From: SABI01 sp964453215 | GTDB lineage: Bacteria > Spirochaetota > Spirochaetia > Sphaerochaetales > Sphaerochaetaceae | Reading direction: 5' to 3' | DNA: 7,856 nucleotides | Assembly: GCA_964453215.1 (NCBI GenBank) | Contig: CAYVRR010000092.1 | Span: forward strand, 1-7,856 | In this document: one piece after another, positions 6,271 to 7,856 of the stretch | Layout of the letters: each line of letters starts with the position of its first letter | Position numbering within the stretch: position 1 is the stretch's first letter | Notes under the pieces: generated by a model | Told to the model about the DNA's origin: nothing | Database searches by the model: none | What the model saw: only the letters and a program-made list of their open reading frames with translations | Made by a program: the position numbers and the translations under genes

Positions 6271-7518
6271 TTATTTAGCAGATTGTTGCATCCAGAAATC
6301 TTGTACTACCGGTCCTAAGTACCAGTCATCTTCTGGGTCAACTGTCCACATGTTCATTTCATCCCAAGCTTCTCCCCCCTTAGGTGTTGCAATATTATCT
6401 CGTGGACTCTTTGATCCAACTTCATAATATGGTGCTAGTCCTTGAAGGAGTTCGAGTGCTTTACCTTCTGTGTATGGTTCTGGGATGTCGGTGTTGAGAG
6501 TAATAGCTGGATCTCCTAACATAAATGCTGTTAAAAGTTTTGCAGCATTAGGATGGGGAGCTTGGCGAGCTATTGCTGTGTAGGTTGGGAAAATTATCCC
6601 ATCAATTGGATCTAGTGGGAATAAAAGGTCATTGATATAATCTTTTGTTCTATTATAACGAAGATAAGTAAATGTTGTTATTGATATAGGAGCGAGTCCT
6701 GTTTGACCTTTTTTACCAGAAGCTCCAGTTACCTTACCACCTGAATCACTAATTACTAGATCATTGTGCAACAAACGATATATCCACTCATATCCAGCAT
6801 TTTCAACACCTGGACTTAATGTGATATCTTTGTTGTAGTGTCTTTTATACGCAGCTGCCATCTCTTCTGGGTGTCCAGCTACTGCTACAATACCCATAAG
6901 GTTTGATAGAGATGCTAATGGGTCTTTGATTACAACTTTACCCCTATATTTCTCTTCAGTGAGTTCCCAAATATTTGTGATTGGGGGACTATCATGCAAT
7001 TCAGAGTTGTACATGAAGACCATCGCTTCAAGAATACGAACTAAGGCTGGCTCTTGATACTCTAATGGAATCATATCTTTATACATTGAAGGAACAAAGT
7101 TTACTGCTCTGTTTTTTTCGATTAAATCGTATATAAAGTTCCCACTTCCCCCTGTGGTGATGATATCAGCATTAAAAATATTTGCCTGTTGTTCACTAAT
7201 TGTTTTTTCAAATGTTTTTACTGATCCAAGGTCATAACTTGTTACTTTGATTTCAGGGTAGATTTTAGAAAAAGCCTCCCCTACAGCACTCATTCTACTT
7301 GATGCACTATAGATAACAACTTCACCTTCTTCTTTAGCTGATCTAATAATTTCATCCCAATCTTGGTCTACATCATATGTTCCAAGTTTAGCTTTTTTTG
7401 CCCATGCATCCATTTCAGCTGGGTATCCACTTGTCACTTCTGCTTCTTTTGCTCCACCAGCAAAGACCATCGCTGAGAGCAACAGAAACAATCCCACTAA
7501 CAAGATGTTTTTTTTCAC
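6271..7518 (-). CDS. ABC transporter periplasmic solute-binding protein (AfuA/FbpA-like, COG1840 type)
   Basis: A 415-residue exported binding protein, first gene of the operon. Residues 1-20 are a signal peptide: Lys2-Lys3, a Leu-rich core, then SAMVFA, with likely cleavage before GGAKEA. No lipobox cysteine is present, so it is probably soluble or held by an atypical anchor. The mature fold begins with a helix (DWDEIIRSAKEEG) and the first strand EVVIYSASS (66-74), typical of the iron/sugar-phosphate/phosphonate binding family. A possible hinge or closing segment is GQTGLAPISI (271-280). In that region FbpA/FutA proteins carry adjacent tyrosines for ferric iron; here none is seen. The protein is longer than AfuA, with an acidic, Trp-rich tail (385-409). 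The start is GTG at 7518, fixed by AAGGAGG 5 nt upstream. The mutase in the operon suggests a phosphorylated sugar ligand, which is inference. Confidence 0.9.
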   Translation of the reverse strand: MKKNILLVGLFLLLSAMVFAGGAKEAEVTSGYPAEMDAWAKKAKLGTYDVDQDWDEIIRSAKEEGEVVIYSASSRMSAVGEAFSKIYPEIKVTSYDLGSVKTFEKTISEQQANIFNADIITTGGSGNFIYDLIEKNRAVNFVPSMYKDMIPLEYQEPALVRILEAMVFMYNSELHDSPPITNIWELTEEKYRGKVVIKDPLASLSNLMGIVAVAGHPEEMAAAYKRHYNKDITLSPGVENAGYEWIYRLLHNDLVISDSGGKVTGASGKKGQTGLAPISITTFTYLRYNRTKDYINDLLFPLDPIDGIIFPTYTAIARQAPHPNAAKLLTAFMLGDPAITLNTDIPEPYTEGKALELLQGLAPYYEVGSKSPRDNIATPKGGEAWDEMNMWTVDPEDDWYLGPVVQDFWMQQSAK

Positions 7519-7523
7519 TTCAT

Positions 7524-7530
7524 CCTCCTT
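7524..7530 (-). promoter_or_regulatory. Shine-Dalgarno that fixes the GTG start of the binding protein
   Basis: Minus-strand AAGGAGG ends 5 nt before the GTG at 7518. An ATG at 7523-7521 touches the ribosome site directly and is followed by AAG and TGA, so it is too close to be used well and would give only two codons. This supports GTG as the true start, consistent with the signal peptide beginning immediately there. Confidence 0.8.
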
Positions 7531-7533
7531 ACA

Positions 7534-7555
7534 AGACTTTTTCTACAAAAAGTCT
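7534..7555 (-). promoter_or_regulatory. Perfect 5'-UTR hairpin just upstream of the binding-protein ribosome site
   Basis: The arms AGACTTTTT (minus strand 7555-7547) and AAAAAGTCT (7542-7534) pair perfectly over 9 bp around a 4-nt loop. The stem ends 3 nt before AAGGAGG. Placed in the leader downstream of the predicted promoter, it could stabilise the 5' end of the message or tune initiation. It is not followed by a T-run, so it is not an attenuator terminator by itself. As DNA, the same perfect dyad could instead be a second regulator-binding site. Confidence 0.6.
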
Positions 7556-7561
7556 CATTCA

Positions 7562-7578
7562 TACAATACATTCTTGTA
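7562..7578. promoter_or_regulatory. Possible secondary operator (TACAA-7-TTGTA dyad)
   Basis: TACAA (7562-7566) and TTGTA (7574-7578) form an inverted pair of the same half-sites seen in the spacer dyad, but with a 7-bp centre. The site overlaps or follows the predicted transcription start of the minus-strand operon (near 7575). It could be an auxiliary GntR site. The short half-sites in AT-rich sequence make this weak. Confidence 0.25.
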
Positions 7579-7581
7579 ATA

Positions 7582-7610
7582 ATGTTAAGTTGTAAATACA
7601 AGTAAGTCAA
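7582..7610 (-). promoter_or_regulatory. Predicted sigma70-type promoter of the ABC-mutase-GntR operon
   Basis: On the minus strand, TTGACT (7610-7605, five of six matches to the -35 consensus) is followed by a 17-bp spacer and TAACAT (7587-7582, four of six matches to the -10). Transcription would start near 7575, leaving a leader of about 56 nt that holds the hairpin and ribosome site. The spacer is occupied by the TTGTA-AA-TACAA dyad, so a bound repressor would block polymerase. Confidence 0.6.
7590..7601. promoter_or_regulatory. Likely GntR/HutC operator within the operon promoter
   Basis: TTGTAAATACAA is a perfect 5-bp inverted repeat with a 2-bp centre. It closely resembles known HutC-subfamily sites such as the TTGTATATACAA type bound by TreR-like repressors. 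It lies wholly between the predicted -35 and -10 boxes. The operon encodes a HutC-type regulator, so autoregulation by occlusion is the simplest reading. The divergent gene starting at 7681 could also be affected, but the site is about 80 bp from its start codon. Confidence 0.55.
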
Positions 7611-7680
7611 CAATTATTTTTATTTTTATTCATTGTAAAAATATCCATATTCTGTGTAGACTTAGTAAGTAGAGGTAATA

Positions 7681-7856
7681 ATGGAAGAAAAATATGTTCA
7701 AAAGGCAAATGAATGTAGAGATAAGGGGTACAATTGTGCACAAAGTGTTGCCTGCGCCTTTGTTGACCTCCTTGATATAGATGAAAAAACTCTCTGCTCC
7801 CTTACAGCTGGCTTTGGTGGAGGAATGGGGGGAAATGATGGAGTTTGTGGCGCATT
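7681..7856 (+). CDS. C_GCAxxG_C_C family cysteine-rich protein, N-terminal part (cut by window end)
   Basis: The first 58 codons of a gene that runs off the right edge. The ATG at 7681 follows AGAGGT (7671-7676) with a 4-nt spacer. The fragment shows hallmarks of this putative redox family: an N-terminal helix, GYNCAQSV (17-23), then GFGGGMGG (44-51) and VCGA (55-58). Cysteines at 12, 19, 25, 39 and 56 are visible. Family members are small, about 130-160 residues, with conserved cysteines and sometimes fused to or near redox or metal proteins; their reaction is not established. It is divergent from the ABC operon with a 162-nt shared upstream region, so a functional link to the transporter is not implied. 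The family call rests on the N-terminal half only. Confidence 0.85.
   Translation, partial: MEEKYVQKANECRDKGYNCAQSVACAFVDLLDIDEKTLCSLTAGFGGGMGGNDGVCGA

Noticed and set aside
3257..7518. Annotation as a ferric iron (Fbp/Fut) transporter
   Set aside because: The fold and fused permease fit, but no iron-ligand tyrosine pair is seen where expected and the operon carries a phosphohexomutase and a UTRA regulator. Iron is not excluded; it is simply not the best-supported call.
3257..7518. 2-aminoethylphosphonate transporter (PhnSTUV-like)
   Set aside because: Same superfamily, and a GntR regulator would fit, but no phosphonate-degrading genes (PhnW, PhnX or similar) are present and the permease is fused rather than two separate subunits.
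7633..7662. A plus-strand promoter for the cysteine-rich gene (TTGTAA, 18 bp, TAGACT)
   Set aside because: Both boxes are poor matches and the implied leader is only about 12 nt, barely holding the ribosome site. AT-rich sequence gives many such matches.

Overview
The window looks like chromosomal DNA from an AT-rich bacterium. The best lineage guess is a spirochaete (Sphaerochaeta/Treponema-like). The solute-binding protein's signal peptide ends in VFAGGAKEA, a junction style common in spirochaetal binding proteins, but the other proteins do not settle the lineage. The window is almost fully coding. No tRNA, rRNA, CRISPR array or mobile element was seen.

Layout. A LysR-type regulator (40-930, +) enters from the left, and its promoter lies mostly outside the window. 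It is convergent with a five-gene operon on the minus strand. Read 5' to 3', that operon is: solute-binding protein (7518-6271), fused double-domain permease (6169-4370), ABC ATPase (4366-3257), phosphoglucomutase/phosphomannomutase-family enzyme (3236-1884) and GntR/HutC-type repressor with a UTRA domain (1883-1122). From the permease onward the gaps are 3, 20 and 0 nt. A 24-codon reading frame with a near-perfect Shine-Dalgarno follows the repressor (1054-980, -) and would encode a tiny single-span membrane protein. On the right, a divergent gene (7681 to the window end, +) is the start of a C_GCAxxG_C_C-family cysteine-rich protein, cut by the window edge.

How it works together (inference). 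The transporter is of the AfuABC/FbpABC type, often auto-annotated as ferric iron uptake. Here it is co-transcribed with a hexose-phosphate mutase and a UTRA-domain regulator, and several relatives of that regulator sense sugar phosphates. No tyrosine pair like that of FbpA/FutA is visible in the binding protein. A phosphorylated sugar is therefore a better substrate guess than iron: import by the ABC system, phosphate-position interconversion by the mutase, and de-repression through the GntR protein.

Control elements visible in the sequence. A sigma70-like promoter on the minus strand (TTGACT, 17 bp, TAACAT) carries a perfect TTGTA-AA-TACAA dyad inside its spacer, a likely GntR operator. A perfect 9-bp hairpin sits 3 nt upstream of the binding protein's ribosome binding site. 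A 14-bp intercistronic hairpin separates the binding-protein and permease genes. Twin CTATATAG repeats sit just before the micro-ORF.
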